Source: Icerya purchasi
Lineage: Eukaryota; Arthropoda; Insecta; Hemiptera; Monophlebidae
Length of the DNA: 64,000 bases
NCBI GenBank assembly: GCA_039619475.1
Contig: CM077115.1
Coordinates: forward strand, 310,758,734-310,822,733
Direction: 5' to 3'
Within the stretch, counting starts at the first letter, position 1. Every line of letters begins with the position of its first letter. Shown piece after piece: positions 47,757 through 59,494 of this stretch. The notes beneath the pieces were generated by a model, which saw nothing but the letters and a program-made list of their open reading frames with translations, was not told the DNA's origin and did not search any database. Position numbers and translations under genes: made by a program.

Positions 47757-50236
47757 GAAAAAAGAAACTTACGAAATATTTAAAAAAATATATTTTCATT
47801 AGAATAATCGTTGTAAACACGGCGTGAGCGTTAATTTAAATTCGAGTAATTTTTATAATTTCTCAGTTAATAATAATAATAATAATAATTATAATTATAA
47901 TTATAAAAAAGAAAATCAACTGTTTGACGTTTTCATTTCTTTTTTTTGAAAGTTTAAAATTATTTCAGTATTAACTGAAATAATTAAAAATTGAAAACAC
48001 TGGAATAGCATTTGGAAATATGCCTGTTTGTTCCTTTCGCGTGCGCTGTAATGGCATCAGCTGACAATTGTACGGTGGAAATCGTACAATAATGCATAAT
48101 TAGATGATTGAAAAAAGTTGAAAATTTGAGAGTGTCGAACATTACCGAAAGAATCTATGTAGTAGAGAAATAATTGCGATTATTGGCATATTTTTATCGT
48201 AAACTGTAATTTACAAGAATCTTAACATTTAATGATGCGATAGTGCGTAACAGTCAACAATGCTGCGAGGTGCAATTAAACTGCGTAAAACAGCATTTGT
48301 GGGGGTTGGTCAGCGAACCGGGTAAGGAAAGAAGCCCCATAGTCAGGACGGACGCCAACTCGTAATAATTTTTTTCGGGTACGTACGAAAATGCGTCTCC
48401 GAGTAATTAGCCAACTGGTAACTAATAGCCGACCGCCAAAATGCCCAATAAATCATATAAAAGTATATCATTTTGATTCCAGTATGTTTGTCAACTTTTT
48501 CTCTATCCTACATCGGACACTAGGCAACGTGTAAACTCTTGTTTAGTTTCTCCCGAGCCGGTAAAAACTCTTAATAAGTACCGAACTATAAATGTCGAAT
48601 TTCATTGAGCTCTGCCGAAAAACACGAATTATTTATTATTCACTTACACTGGGTAAAAATATTAAATTATTAACATAATCGCCGCTATTTCATTTACATA
48701 ATTGTAAGAATGAAAACAAAAAAGGAAATACCATTTGAATTTCGCACAACGGAAGTTACACATATTCATGTAGTATTTTCAAACTGTCGTATATTTTTAA
48801 CGAGAAACGTTTTAAAACAAGGCTCATTTATTATGATTTCGATTGTTTCTTTTCACTTTTTTTCTAAGAAAAGTAAAGAAAGGTCTGCAAATCTGTTCAT
48901 TCATATTTTTTTTTTTAGAACAAAAAGAGTGTTTAGCATCCGGTTTCAGAACGATTGGAAAGAAGAATTTTCCATTTTCCAATAAAATTAAATTCGGCTG
49001 AATATCGAAAATGATGCAGAAATTTAAAATTTCCAAATGATGAAATAATTTTGACATTAGTTAACAAAAAGTACTTGCAGATTATTTGTCAGTAAAATAT
49101 TTATACGAAAAACAAAATGACTTTTATTGCAAGAAAAATAAAATAAGAAACCATTAAAATCTATTAACTAAGAAAACAACAAAGATCTTACTGGATTCTG
49201 ATCTAGATCTGAATCATTTACCATACCTAGTGATGGGGCTTCCTTCATAACTCCTATTTCTTTTAAAATTAAATTTTTATTGACTATAATATCTACCATG
49301 ACGCGCTCAAAAATAAATAAAAAAAAAAAAAAAACTAATATTAATTTTTATTTTTTCAACAGTTTAATACGATTGTAAGAAATTTTGCCATTAGATAATA
49401 AAATTAATTTTGTCGTGTAGGTTTACTTTTTTTTTTTTTTTTTTTTTAAATAATATTGGTCCGTAAGTGATTTATTGATTTTTACTGGTCGAGAATGATA
49501 CGAGTTTTATAGCCGGATTGTGATAAAAGAAATGTTGAGAAGCACTGGTCTAGAGAATTGAACATGCTGTCGTCGGTGATGAGTTGGCCTGTGTGTTAGG
49601 GTCTCAAAGAAATTACCTGGTCTTCTTTTTCGGTTACGAGTTGGCGTGTCTCCCTTAATTATCTTTGATATTTAGTTACCAGTTAGCCAATTCGCTGTAG
49701 TCACTATAAAAAAGTTGACCACTTTTGACCGGACTGCATCCCATTAAAAAATTACGTTCGATGTTGTCCTTGTATTTTTACTTTTTTTCATTTTATGTAA
49801 AAGTGGCGTTGAAGTGTTCTATGGGGATTTTGTTTATTTTTGTTTTTTTCTAGATCTTAACTAATTTTAGGATAATTTTGTGAATCTCATCTTCACAATA
49901 AATGTATAATGCGGCGCGGTAAAAATATAAGATTCTAGGTACGCTTCTTTTTTTTTTTTTTTTACTGCGATTTGTGTATAACATATTTTTATTCAATTCG
50001 GTATCTAATATTAATTTTCTAATCAATTTTTTTTGAGATTTACGCCTATATGGCCGATTATTATTATGTATATATATTATTTTTCTTTTCGTATATTAAA
50101 ATTATCAATTTAAAAACAACATATAACGTAGAAGCGGAAATAATAATGCAGCGGTAATGATTGTATTTTTTTTTTTTTTTTGGGCTCGTCAACCAAGGAC
50201 CTTTACCCAGAAACAAAAGGTAAGGAAAGAAGTCGG

Positions 50237-50712
50237 TTATATTTTGATTCGATCAGAAATTTTAACTAAAAAAGAACAAATAGCAGGAATAATTAGTGGG
50301 GAAGGAAAGGACAGGATATAGGATGCACAATAAGGGGTAGGAAGTCCAAGCTTAAGCAAATAAGAATATAAGGCAGAACGCTCCACGGAGAGGGATGAAC
50401 ACTGGAAGAACACATGATCGGCGTCACAAATAATTGCATCATCCAGATGGAGAGGACAGTGTGGAGAAGAAATCAAGGAGAAACGAAATCTGGAGGAAGG
50501 CAGCAAAGAATGGCCAAAGCGCATGCGAACAATGGAAATAACATCAGAACGACGAAGAGAGGGATGCAAAAGAAACCATGAATATGAAGGAAGAGTAGGC
50601 TGGACTGACAGGTAAAAGGAACAACTGTTGGAAAAAGAAGAAACATAGGTATCCGACCAAAATCGGATATGAAAGCTTTTACAAACTGATAGCAGGTTAA
50701 CGGATGGAATTT
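50237..50712 (-). pseudogene. LINE ORF2 C-terminus after frameshift
   Basis: After the homopolymer shift the protein resumes as SWFLLHPSLRRSDVISIVRM then RFGHSLLPSSRF. Next comes HCPLHLDDAIICDADHVFFQ with another Cys, a Cys/His cluster like that at the end of RNase H-bearing LINE proteins. The frame closes just before the short 3' UTR. The 135-codon frame at 50473-50880 is mostly an out-of-frame reading of the same DNA. Confidence 0.75.
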
Positions 50713-51256
50713 AGAAAAAAAAAAAACGAGAGGAAGCAGCAGCAGCCCGAGCCAAGGAATCAGCTGCTTCATTGCCAAATATGCCCGAGTGGCCAGGTAC
50801 CCACAGCAGATCAATATTGACTGAATGGAGATAGGAAAGATTGTGAATGAGTGAACGTATACGGAGGATAACAAAGTCACACGAATGATCAGGAAGGGGA
50901 GAGGATATGGCCTGAAGGGCGCTCAAAGAGTCAGAAATAATTAAAAACTTACAGGAAAATTGATTCGAGGAAATGAAAATAATAGAGCGAAGGATAGCCA
51001 ACAACTCGGCTGTGAATATGGAACAGAAATAAGGAAGTCGAAAAGATTCTGAGAGGTTAAAATCAGGAAGGATGAAAGAAGCACCAACACCACCAGGCCC
51101 CCTCGAACCATCCGTGTAAATGGTAACATGAAAGGGAAATAGGGAATTGATAGTGCTGTAAAATACCTGTTTAATTACGGCTTGGGGGAGATTTTTTGCA
51201 AATGAGGGGAGGATAAATACTTTAGGAGGATGACAGATAATTGACTGAAGCAACAA
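50711..51256 (-). pseudogene. LINE RNase H domain, open frame
   Basis: This 181-codon frame shows all RNase H active-site motifs in order: YTDGSRGPGGVG (first Asp), FTAELLAIL (Glu), LIISDSLSALQA (Asp) and WVPGHSGIFGNEAADSLA (His and last Asp). The domain occupies about residues 45-175. It degrades the RNA strand of the RNA-DNA hybrid during retrotransposition. There are no internal stops, so the copy is either fairly young or lucky. The frame runs into an A12-13 tract (plus 50715-50727) that shifts it. Upstream the same frame continues only a few codons before the element is truncated, so no native start exists and the ATG/TTG-type start is arbitrary. Confidence 0.88.
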
Positions 51257-51285
51257 TTCGACTGTGATTTGACTAATAAATAAAA

Positions 51286-54080
51286 TTAAATGTTTCGATT
51301 ATTCGATACATTTACCCTTATTAATTCGAATATAGCACAAAGAAAAGTTAATGGTAATGGTAATAATAATTTTTGAAAAACTTATAATAGTCTATTCACG
51401 CATTTTCTCCTATTAACTCATTCCTTCTTTATGATGTTTTATAATGTATTCCTTCAAGCGTTCTATCATATCGTCGAATTTTGTATATATATCACAGTGT
51501 ATGTATTATAGTGTTCATTTTTATTTTAAATTTTATTCGCATATATTCGCCGCTAATATTTGTATTATCAAAAATATCCTTTTCCTGCATTGTGCAGTAA
51601 TACGAATGTTATGCCGTTACGCTTCGTCCGCTCTCCTTTTACTGTAGTTTACTTTTCTAGGATGTAATATATTAATTATTTACAGATTTGCATATAACTT
51701 AAAGTTCCTCCATCGTAAAGGGGTATAATTCCATTAAAATCAACATTAAGAAAACTTATTTCATTCCAGTGCAGTTAATAATGGTAGAATAAATTACAGA
51801 AAAGAAAGAAAAAAATCGTGTAAATTTGCGATAACGTACTCTGTCATGTTGTTTATCGTGAAACAATTAAAAAATAATAATTTGAATAAACTGCTGCGTT
51901 GTCACAATGATTAATTCTATATACCGTTGGTTACTGACCAGCACTGGTAATTATAGTCTAAGCGAGCATTCGGCTTCGGCTATCTTCGACCAACAATCGT
52001 CCATTCGGCAAAGTGACCGACTTCAACCAAAATTTAGCCAAAGCCGAAAGTTTAACATATTTAGCAAAAAGAGTAATCGATTCGAGCTTTTTCGGTCTTC
52101 TATTTCAAAGTGGATTTAATTTAGAGTGTTAAATAATTTTTTTTTTAAAAACGCGATTTATAAACAAGAAAAGCATTAGAAACCCCACTGATTTGTTTTA
52201 ATTAAAATCAATTACTGATTTCGCGATGGTTTTTTTTTTTTTTTTTTTTTTTGGAATTCAATGATTATTTTACGTTCTAAATATAATTTTATTTTTAATT
52301 GCATTTTTATTTTTCCGCCAAAAAATGAAGTATTCGAATTGTTAAAGGTAGTACATTTAATTTGTACGGTAGCAATTAAAAATTTTTTTATGATTGTTTT
52401 TTAATTTGTCATTCAATTAAAAAAATTATTGAATTTAAAACATCATTAAAAAGGGTAAATATCTAATCAAAGGTCTGGAATCGGGCAAAATCTCACCTTC
52501 AGTCGGAGACGAATGGGAAATTACCAGAGTACAATCTATTAAGTTTTTACTAGAGGAAAGCTAATTAACTTTTTTTCATTTTTTTTTTTTTTTCACTTAA
52601 AGTAATTCCAAATGTATTGCAAAAATTTCATGAATTTAGTTATGTTAAACTTAATTTTTATGTATATTTTAAATATCACTTTCTAGCGATTTTTAGAAAA
52701 GGATTAAATATAAGATTTGCGTCTAGTTTCAATAGTACTTATAAAATTTATCAGTATGGATTTAACACATTTGAGGATTTAAGAACTATGTACAATCCGT
52801 GTATTTAAGTAAGTTTGTGCAACAGTAAAGCTATAACTTTTAATCATTAAACGTGTCATATTGAATAGATTTTAAAATAGAAAAACTTACGATATTAATT
52901 ACCATTAGAATACACAATAGTATTATTATCGCGGTAGCTGCTGAATTTTGTATCATTTGAATTTTTAAAAGGGTTATTTTTTATTATTTTTTTTTTTTTT
53001 TAGATTTTACCCCTGTACCATTTTCAGTTTGTTTTCTGAATCACTATTATTTTTCAAAACTAAACAAATTCAAGTCAAAAGATTACCATTATGCACTAAT
53101 ACTATTTATCTGTAAGAGTCTATACTTTTATGTTGGTGCGCTCATCATCCGACTAATGTGAATCGTTAGCCACATGTGTATATTCTGTTAAGTTGGAAGG
53201 GTAAGAATTCTATAAATTTATTTAAGAGGTACGTAATTGCATTTTTCTTTTTTAAGGATCGTCATTGCGCTAAAACTAATTAATCTCGATCGTAAACGAA
53301 CCAATTTTGAAAACGACTTGGAGTTATTGCAGATTGATTGCAAATTAAACTGTAGTAAACCTATATAATTAAACTCAACTCTAAACAAATAAAGTCCGCG
53401 CTTTTTGTTCGTTAATGGTAGAACTAAAATTTCGATTTTCGTTAGTATTTTGTTAGCCTGTTCTTTAAAATAAACAGGTTTGAAAAATATCGCGTGCTTT
53501 TAATGAATATTTTGTCTATCAAATAATGGCCAAATGGGCTAAAGTTAGTCAAAAAAATAACTGTAACAGATCTTTGAGAACATTTGCTTTAAAGACCATA
53601 AGAGATTGCTTGGTATATAAATTTCATGTTCTAATTTTGGATAAACTGTGAACTACATACATAAAAAAATTATTTGCGAACAATAATAATTTTACGACTA
53701 ATAATGAAGTCTTTTAAGGAATATAACGTGAATCAAAAAAGTATTTTGATACTCAATATTACAAAAATTTAGCTTAAAGGGGGTCCCTTTCTTACGTTAA
53801 AAGGGCGCGCGTTACATTAGTTTTTGATTAATCTGGGAATAATTTCTTACGCTTAAAGGAACAAGTTTAACCGAAAGCGAACGTGAATATTAATTGCAAA
53901 AAAATGATTAATTCTTTAGAGTTTTTATTTACCCACTGAAACAACAAGGTAATCTGTCGTTAATTATTCCGAATTTTCTCAATTATTATTCGCAGTAATT
54001 TTCTTTTATTTTTTAAAAATACCATTCTAATAAAACCGGTCGAATTAAATGTAAGTATTGGTTTTGTAAATGTTTCTTTT
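51286..54080. other. Intronic-type sequence without a gene
   Basis: Apart from the dispersed repeat copy at 52085-52285 there are T-tracts (52229-52251, 52579-52594) and AT-rich DNA. The frames at 51907-52119 and 52617-52808 have no recognised domain. Confidence 0.45.
52085..52285 (+). repeat. Old dispersed repeat, copy 2 of 2
   Basis: Collinear with 17520-17705 on the same strand over roughly 180 bp, with many substitutions and a long T-tract expansion (52229-52251) in this copy. Confidence 0.6.
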
Positions 54081-54240
54081 ATTATTATTACTATTATTAT
54101 TGTTATTGTTATTATTATTACTATTATTATTGTTATTATTATTATTATTACTATTATTATTGTTATTGTTATTATTATTACTATTATTATTGTTATTGTT
54201 ATTATTATTACTATTATTATTGTTATTGTTATTATTATTT
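54081..54240 (+). repeat. 30-bp higher-order trinucleotide repeat x5
   Basis: The unit ATTATTATTACTATTATTAT + TGTTATTGTT repeats five times from 54081 to 54230 with one G-to-A change in the second unit. It is an ATT microsatellite in which fixed ACT and GTT variants mark a 30-bp period. The Leu-rich and Asn-rich frames on the two strands come from it. Confidence 0.95.
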
Positions 54241-56591
54241 ATTATGCGATCTATTCTGTGGAGGGCAATAAGCAAACAGATTAAGAAAATAAACTCGAGT
54301 AGGGATTATATCTAGCGACGAATAAAAAATGACGAAGCCGCGAGAGCATATCTTAACATTGTTCAAATTTGCGTGTTGAATCTTTCTGCCGACAACATGT
54401 CTAGTAATGGCTGGCCCAGTTGGTTAGGATAGGCTTTCCCCTCCACACTGTATCCAGTAGTTGTAAATGAACATTTGTAAATTTTGTTTAATCAATCATT
54501 TTTTTTCTTTTTTGGGTAATCAGTTAAAATTCTTCCAACTCTTCTCTACACTGTGTCGTACGACCTTCTTCCATTAGAAGTTTCGTTTTTAAGCTTTTCA
54601 TGTTACATTTGTTTTTGTTGTACGGTTGGTGCTTTTGAAGTATGCTCATTCGTTTAGTGTTGCTCGGCACTGGGTAACCTAATAAAAGCTATATACCATG
54701 TACCGTGGATGAATTTGAGAACCGAAAAAGGTAAACGAATAGTTCCGGCTAAATTGTTCTTACAATGTTCCAAAAATTAATTTACGTTAAAATACGAGTA
54801 TAATGATATTAAGCCATAACATGTGATATGAGTACACGCGAATACTATGAATTTCTAAAACGACCTGAGATATTGACCTTTCGTCGCCGTTAAACGCATT
54901 TCTTCTTAATATTGTTGTTTCAAACAAATCGGTTCTACTTGAAAGAAAAAGCAAACAAGAGGTAATTAAAGAAATGGTGGAAACGCCGATGAAATTAAGT
55001 CGAAAAACAAAATGAAAAGAAGTATAGCCTTTTTTTTCTTTCTTTTTTTTTGTTTTTTTTTTTTTTTTTTAATTTTGAATGAATCGCTTAAAAAAGAGGT
55101 GGTGGGGTGAGGAAAAGTTTCTAAAAGTACGAAGCTAACATAGAGCAATCAACCAGGAAAATTGAAGGAGTAACTGAAAGCTGCAAAGCACAATAATTCA
55201 TAAACTGAAAAATTGCGCTCGCGATTGGAAAAGAAAAACCAACGGCTCTGTCAAAGCAAGATTAAGAAGTGGATGTAAATTATGAATAGCCAAAGAAACG
55301 ATTGTAACTGTCTACCACTCTGCTACCTACGCGCTTATAGATTACGGAAAAGGGCGTGTGTTTGAAATAAAATCGAAGATGACAGAGGTAGAAAAAAAAA
55401 GTTACCAACGAAAGTAGAAGAGTACCACGGCCTATAATATTTTACGTTGATTAAGACGAGAAGATGAGGATAGTGACGGGAAAAGAAAACTACGCCAAAT
55501 GGTGGATAAGCTGAAATGGAAATGACTGTGAACTTTGGCGTGTAGTGGATAATCGGAAGGCAACAGGATTTGAAATGAAGCGAGAGATGATGGCAACAAG
55601 GGTGAAGCGAGAAAAAAAGTAAGCGATGATAATTTTTCGACTTAAGAACTGAAGTTTGATTGGCTCCATATGTAATAATTTCGCTCATTTCAGACGGTTA
55701 TTGTCGTTCAACTTCGTCCACGCAACAGTGCGTTATAGCAACAGAGAGCGCATAAAAAAAGGTAAACAACAACACTAAGAATAGGGGTAGGCAGAAGGGA
55801 AGGTGTTTGTGTTAGTAAAAGTTCGTGTTTATTATTAAATATTATTCGCCGGTGACATTATCGCGTTCCTTGTACAAAAAGCGCTGGTATTTTTTGAATG
55901 GTTACTCTGTACGACGGTGAATTGCTGATTTTGGCAACACTCGAACTAATACGCAAACTGTTGCCCTTTCCCGGTGCTGTCGCGCGAGTATGAAAATGGC
56001 TGATATTTTTAGATTCGGGCCGTCCCCTGCGGCAACTTTTTGTTCTCGATTCATTGTTTGCTTGACGACAATCGTTTACACTTCTCCGACGTTAACGCTA
56101 CCAAATATAATTACCGCTCTGACTCATTAGCTTCCGTTGTTTTGGTTAGCCCACGTTAAGTATCTGCCGATGAAAAAAATGGCTTTCCTTATCGTCTTGA
56201 AACTCCTCCCGTTCGGTTTACTCTACATGTAAAATATTGCACACACAGATGCGCCTGCGTACGTATATGTTAATGGACGCATTTATTTTTATTTCGAAGC
56301 GGTTTTGCATTTTATTAATTATTTCCGCGAATTAGAATTTCTGTTTACATTCTCGGTTTGTCGGAATTTACAATTTCCGATTAAATTCGTGACAAACAAA
56401 TAAATGTACTTAAGTGAAGTGTATCGATAGGGCTTTTAGTTAGCTGTCTCTGGTATTTAGAAAAAAAAATCGATAAACCATCTCCCGGGACTTCCTTGAA
56501 TGTGTGCTGACAGCTGCCTTTCTCGCTGCGAAATTGAAAGAAAATATTAGTCGTTATACTGTTTTACCCTAATTTAGTTTTTGGTAATACC

Positions 56592-56625
<34 letters not shown>

Positions 56626-57503
56626 TTATACCAACGCTGACGGGGGTAGTATGATGTAACGGAATTGTATAATGGAAGTGATGTTACATTTTATGGGGGG
56701 GAAAGATTGGGGACAGCTTGATTATTTTCACGAGTAGCGGAAAATGTGTATCTTATTCGGCAGATTATTTTACAAACCAATTAAATAGAAGTTTCAAATG
56801 GAACTGAAGTAACAAATAGCGTCACGGCTAGATTTCAAGTAACGGTTTTCTGTAGATTAAGTATGAACATTTTTCAAAAATACCCCAAATTAGTGTAGAA
56901 TTGTAGTGACGAAATGGAAATCAAAAACCAAAAAGTCTAAAGAATTTCGAATTTATAACGATAAAGAAAGCGTTAATATTTTGCGCAGAATAATAAGCTC
57001 CATTGAAACATTATTACTCTGAGAACTATAAAAGACCAAAGGTCTAGAGAGCGTCCCCTCCCTTTGACCTCTGAATGCTAGTCTTCCTCTGTGGGGGTGT
57101 GACAAAAGGAATTTTTATATATGAATATGTGTGTGTGCAAACTCGGTCCTTCGTTCCTCTTAAAGGGTCTTTGCCCCTTCAGTCGGCCTGAAGACATCCC
57201 AGGACCACCAGCTCCATCACTTCTATACTCGGTATAGAACAAGAAAAATTGATAACGTCATTCTTTCCGACTGCGCGACGGAAAAAGTAAATCTCAGTAT
57301 AATGTCACATCTTAGGACAGAAAAAGTAGTGAATGTCGGGCTAAGGATGGTGTGTTGTCATTAATATACATCGAAGTGAACCAAAATCAGATTCCCAATT
57401 TGCACTAAAAAGTACAAAGCGGAACCCGACTTTTGTTCACCCCTGTATATCGAAATTTCTGTTCCACGAAAATTTTAAACATATATACCGTTAGCTTCTA
57501 TAT
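54241..57503. other. Non-coding DNA with possible repeat debris
   Basis: Holds T-tracts (55030-55070), a (TA)13 run at 56593-56621 and moderately CpG-containing sequence near 55860-56220. The 117-codon minus frame at 55335-55688 has no domain I recognise. A stretch at 57030-57250 looks transposon-like only by composition. Confidence 0.4.
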
Positions 57504-57612
57504 ATTACACATACATTCATATATATATATTACACATACATTCATATATATATATATTACACATACATTCATATATATATATATTACACATACATTCATA
57601 TATATATATATA
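57504..57612 (+). repeat. Tandem repeat, about 27 bp x4
   Basis: The unit ATTACACATACATTCATATA followed by a variable TATATAT recurs four times. Copies differ only in the length of the TA part. The repeated YIYITHTFI peptide of the overlapping frame reflects it. Confidence 0.93.
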
Positions 57613-57914
57613 CACTGGAGTTAAACATTTTATGATATATTACGACTACAAGATTATATATAATATCTATTCGGAACCAAAGCTTTATTTTTGGTAATTA
57701 GTTATGGAAAAAAAAGAATTTGCACGATTGATACTTTTTATATAATCAGCTATACTTTAATAATGCTAAATTATTAATAACTATCGCGCGCAATTGTCAG
57801 GTGCTAATCGGATGTTTCAATACTTCGCCGATATTTTGGACAGTAATCAGTGCGGTTGATGTCATGTGATTACAGTAACACTTTAATATTTAAATATGGG
57901 AGGACATTATTGAT

Positions 57915-59467
57915 GCATATTATTTATCATTTACAAAATCCAGATGAAGCTCCTTTTCAAAATTTTTCACTGGTCTAGCAGGTGCTGGTAAAACTTTCGT
58001 CATTAAACTCATCGTTTCTGGGCGAAGATCCTTTGTTGACATGGCCAAATGGGGGGTTTAAAAAAAAAAAAACTCATAAGGGAAATTTATAACAGGTTTA
58101 CTGAGACAGATATTTTTTTTTTATTTTTTTTTGGGATCGCCAGTCGAGGGCATTACCTAGCATTAGACTGAGACAGATAGCTATTGTAATTCTTATATTA
58201 CTTGCGTTATCACTGGTAAAGCTGCTGTGGCAGTCGGTGGTACAACAATTAATACTGCGCTTAGAATTTCCATTTCGGAACTATTACCTTTGTTATCTGA
58301 AATCTTATATTTGTATAGATATCGTTTTAGATATGTAAAAGTAATAATCATCGATGAAATAAGTATGATCAGCGCGGAGCTTTTAATGAAAATTGACTTC
58401 CATTTAAAACAAATAACCGATAATCATAAGGATGAATTTGATGGTATAGATATAATTTTTCATGGGAGATTTGCGGTAGTTACCACCGGTCCAAGCAACA
58501 CCGATATAAAGGCCCATTAAAACAAATATGTTTAGATGGAATCTTTGGAGGAAACTTAAATTTTATCAACTTAACCAAGACATGAGACAGGGTAATGTTG
58601 TAGTTTCTAATGCACCAATTAAAGTAGGCAATGGTGAACCATTAGAACAAAATGAAATTAATTTGAAAGAATCAAAGTTTTTTTTACAAAAGTCGAAGCT
58701 CAAATATTGTACCGTAGTGGGATTCGTCTATTTTCAAAAAATAATAATGTCTTACAACAATCACGTTCTACAGCAATTTTAAGGCAAAATTATTTCTACG
58801 GCCACTGATTTAATTACAGGATCTAAAAACTATAACCAAGAAGCTAATTTTAGGGTAAAGTTACATAAAATGTCAGTTATCGATACTGGTGGTTTACCTT
58901 ATGAAATTACTTTTGTGAAAAGCATGTTTTATGTAATTGCGACAAATATCGATGTATCAGATAGCTTATGTAATGGGTCAATTGGAAAATTGGTGCATTT
59001 AGACTTTAGCGCAAATAATGCTATAGTTAGAGTTTGGTTAGAGTTTTGTGTTTCAAGAAATATCGGTTGTAAAAAAAGGAAAATAGCTGCTCAATTAGCT
59101 GTGCAAAGTGGAGTTAGTAATCTTGCTGTACCTAACTACGATCCGCGAATATTACGTTGGCATCAGATATGAAAATTTTTGCTACTCGAAAGCATTTTCC
59201 TTCAATTGCAGCTTGCGCTATGACCATATACATAAATCACAGGGTGAAACTTTCGATGAAATCGTTTACGAGGATAGCAAAGAGCATTCGCAAAAACTTG
59301 TTTACGTTGCGTTATCTCGTGTAACAAATATCGAAAATTTGTACATTGTAACACCTCAATATGATCCAGCGAAATTTAAATTTTATCATAGCAAGCAAGT
59401 TTACAAGAATTCCAAAGATTATCTCAAAACACATTCCAAACCAGAACGCAAATTATCTTGGATATAA
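57915..59467 (+). pseudogene. Helentron helicase (Pif1-family), broken
   Basis: Motifs in order: Walker A FTGLAGAGKTFVIKLI (57967-58014); TGKAAVAVGGTTINTALRIS (58210-58270), the motif Ia block; VKVIIIDEISMIS (58336-58375), the Walker B DE box; a degraded GD-x-RQLPP block at 58460-58500; LNQDMRQ (58572-58592); KLHKMSVIDTGGLPYEITFV (58860-58917); LCNGSIGKLVHLDF (58965-59010). The last is HIHKSQGETFDEIVYE with LVYVALSRVTNIENLYIVTP (59228-59355), the motif V-VI region. The order and spacing match the C-terminal two thirds of a Helitron-type helicase. Shifts occur near 57965, 58460-58530, 58680-58800 and 59110-59210, and a short LINE tail is inserted at 58113-58166. The frame ends at TAA just before the endonuclease part. 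Confidence 0.88.
58113..58166 (-). mobile_element. Nested LINE-tail insertion with 13-bp TSD
   Basis: The direct repeat ACTGAGACAGATA occurs at 58100-58112 and again at 58167-58179. Between the copies lie 54 bp: a T-rich run, then 'gggatcgccagtcgagggca' and 'ttacctagcattag'. On the minus strand this is a short sequence ending in GGCGATCCC and an A-rich tail, resembling the 50.2 kb LINE end (GACGAGCCC-poly(A)). The structure is that of a severely 5'-truncated LINE copy inserted by target-primed reverse transcription. It interrupts the helicase between motifs I and Ia. Confidence 0.85.
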
Positions 59468-59494
59468 TTTGCAAAAAAAAAAAAAAAGGTCTTT

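Larger units (their letters stand above)
46180..50162. other. Intron downstream of the yorkie-like exon
   Basis: Contains C11 (46282-46292), a (TA) run (46584-46605), the hairpin at 47063-47108, a LINE tail at 47.4 kb, a long T-tract (47730-47756), an AAT/ATTATA patch (47871-47906) and further T-tracts. I did not find the WW2 exon (G-W-E-x-A ... T-S-W-x-D-P-R) in this stretch or further downstream. Confidence 0.5.
50163..51285 (-). mobile_element. 5'-truncated LINE with RNase H
   Basis: On the minus strand it starts with coding sequence near 51285, contains the RNase H domain and a C-terminal Cys/His segment, and ends in a short 3' UTR (GGGTAAAGGTCCTTGGTTGA then CGAGCCC) with an A-tail (T-run 50167-50181 on the plus strand). 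The EN and RT domains are missing, as expected for incomplete reverse transcription. Domain content and an A-tail suit the jockey/LOA/I or R1-type LINEs that carry RNase H. The clade is not resolved. Confidence 0.85.

Noticed and set aside
50473..50880. 135-codon minus frame rich in hydrophobic residues, membrane-protein-like
   Set aside because: Out-of-frame reading across the LINE RNase H and C-terminal region.
54045..54315. Poly-Leu and poly-Asn frames on opposite strands
   Set aside because: Both are translations of the ATT-type 30-bp repeat.
55335..55688. 117-codon minus frame, considered as a LINE endonuclease fragment
   Set aside because: No GDFN, SDH or other catalytic block could be found. 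The resemblance was only in composition.
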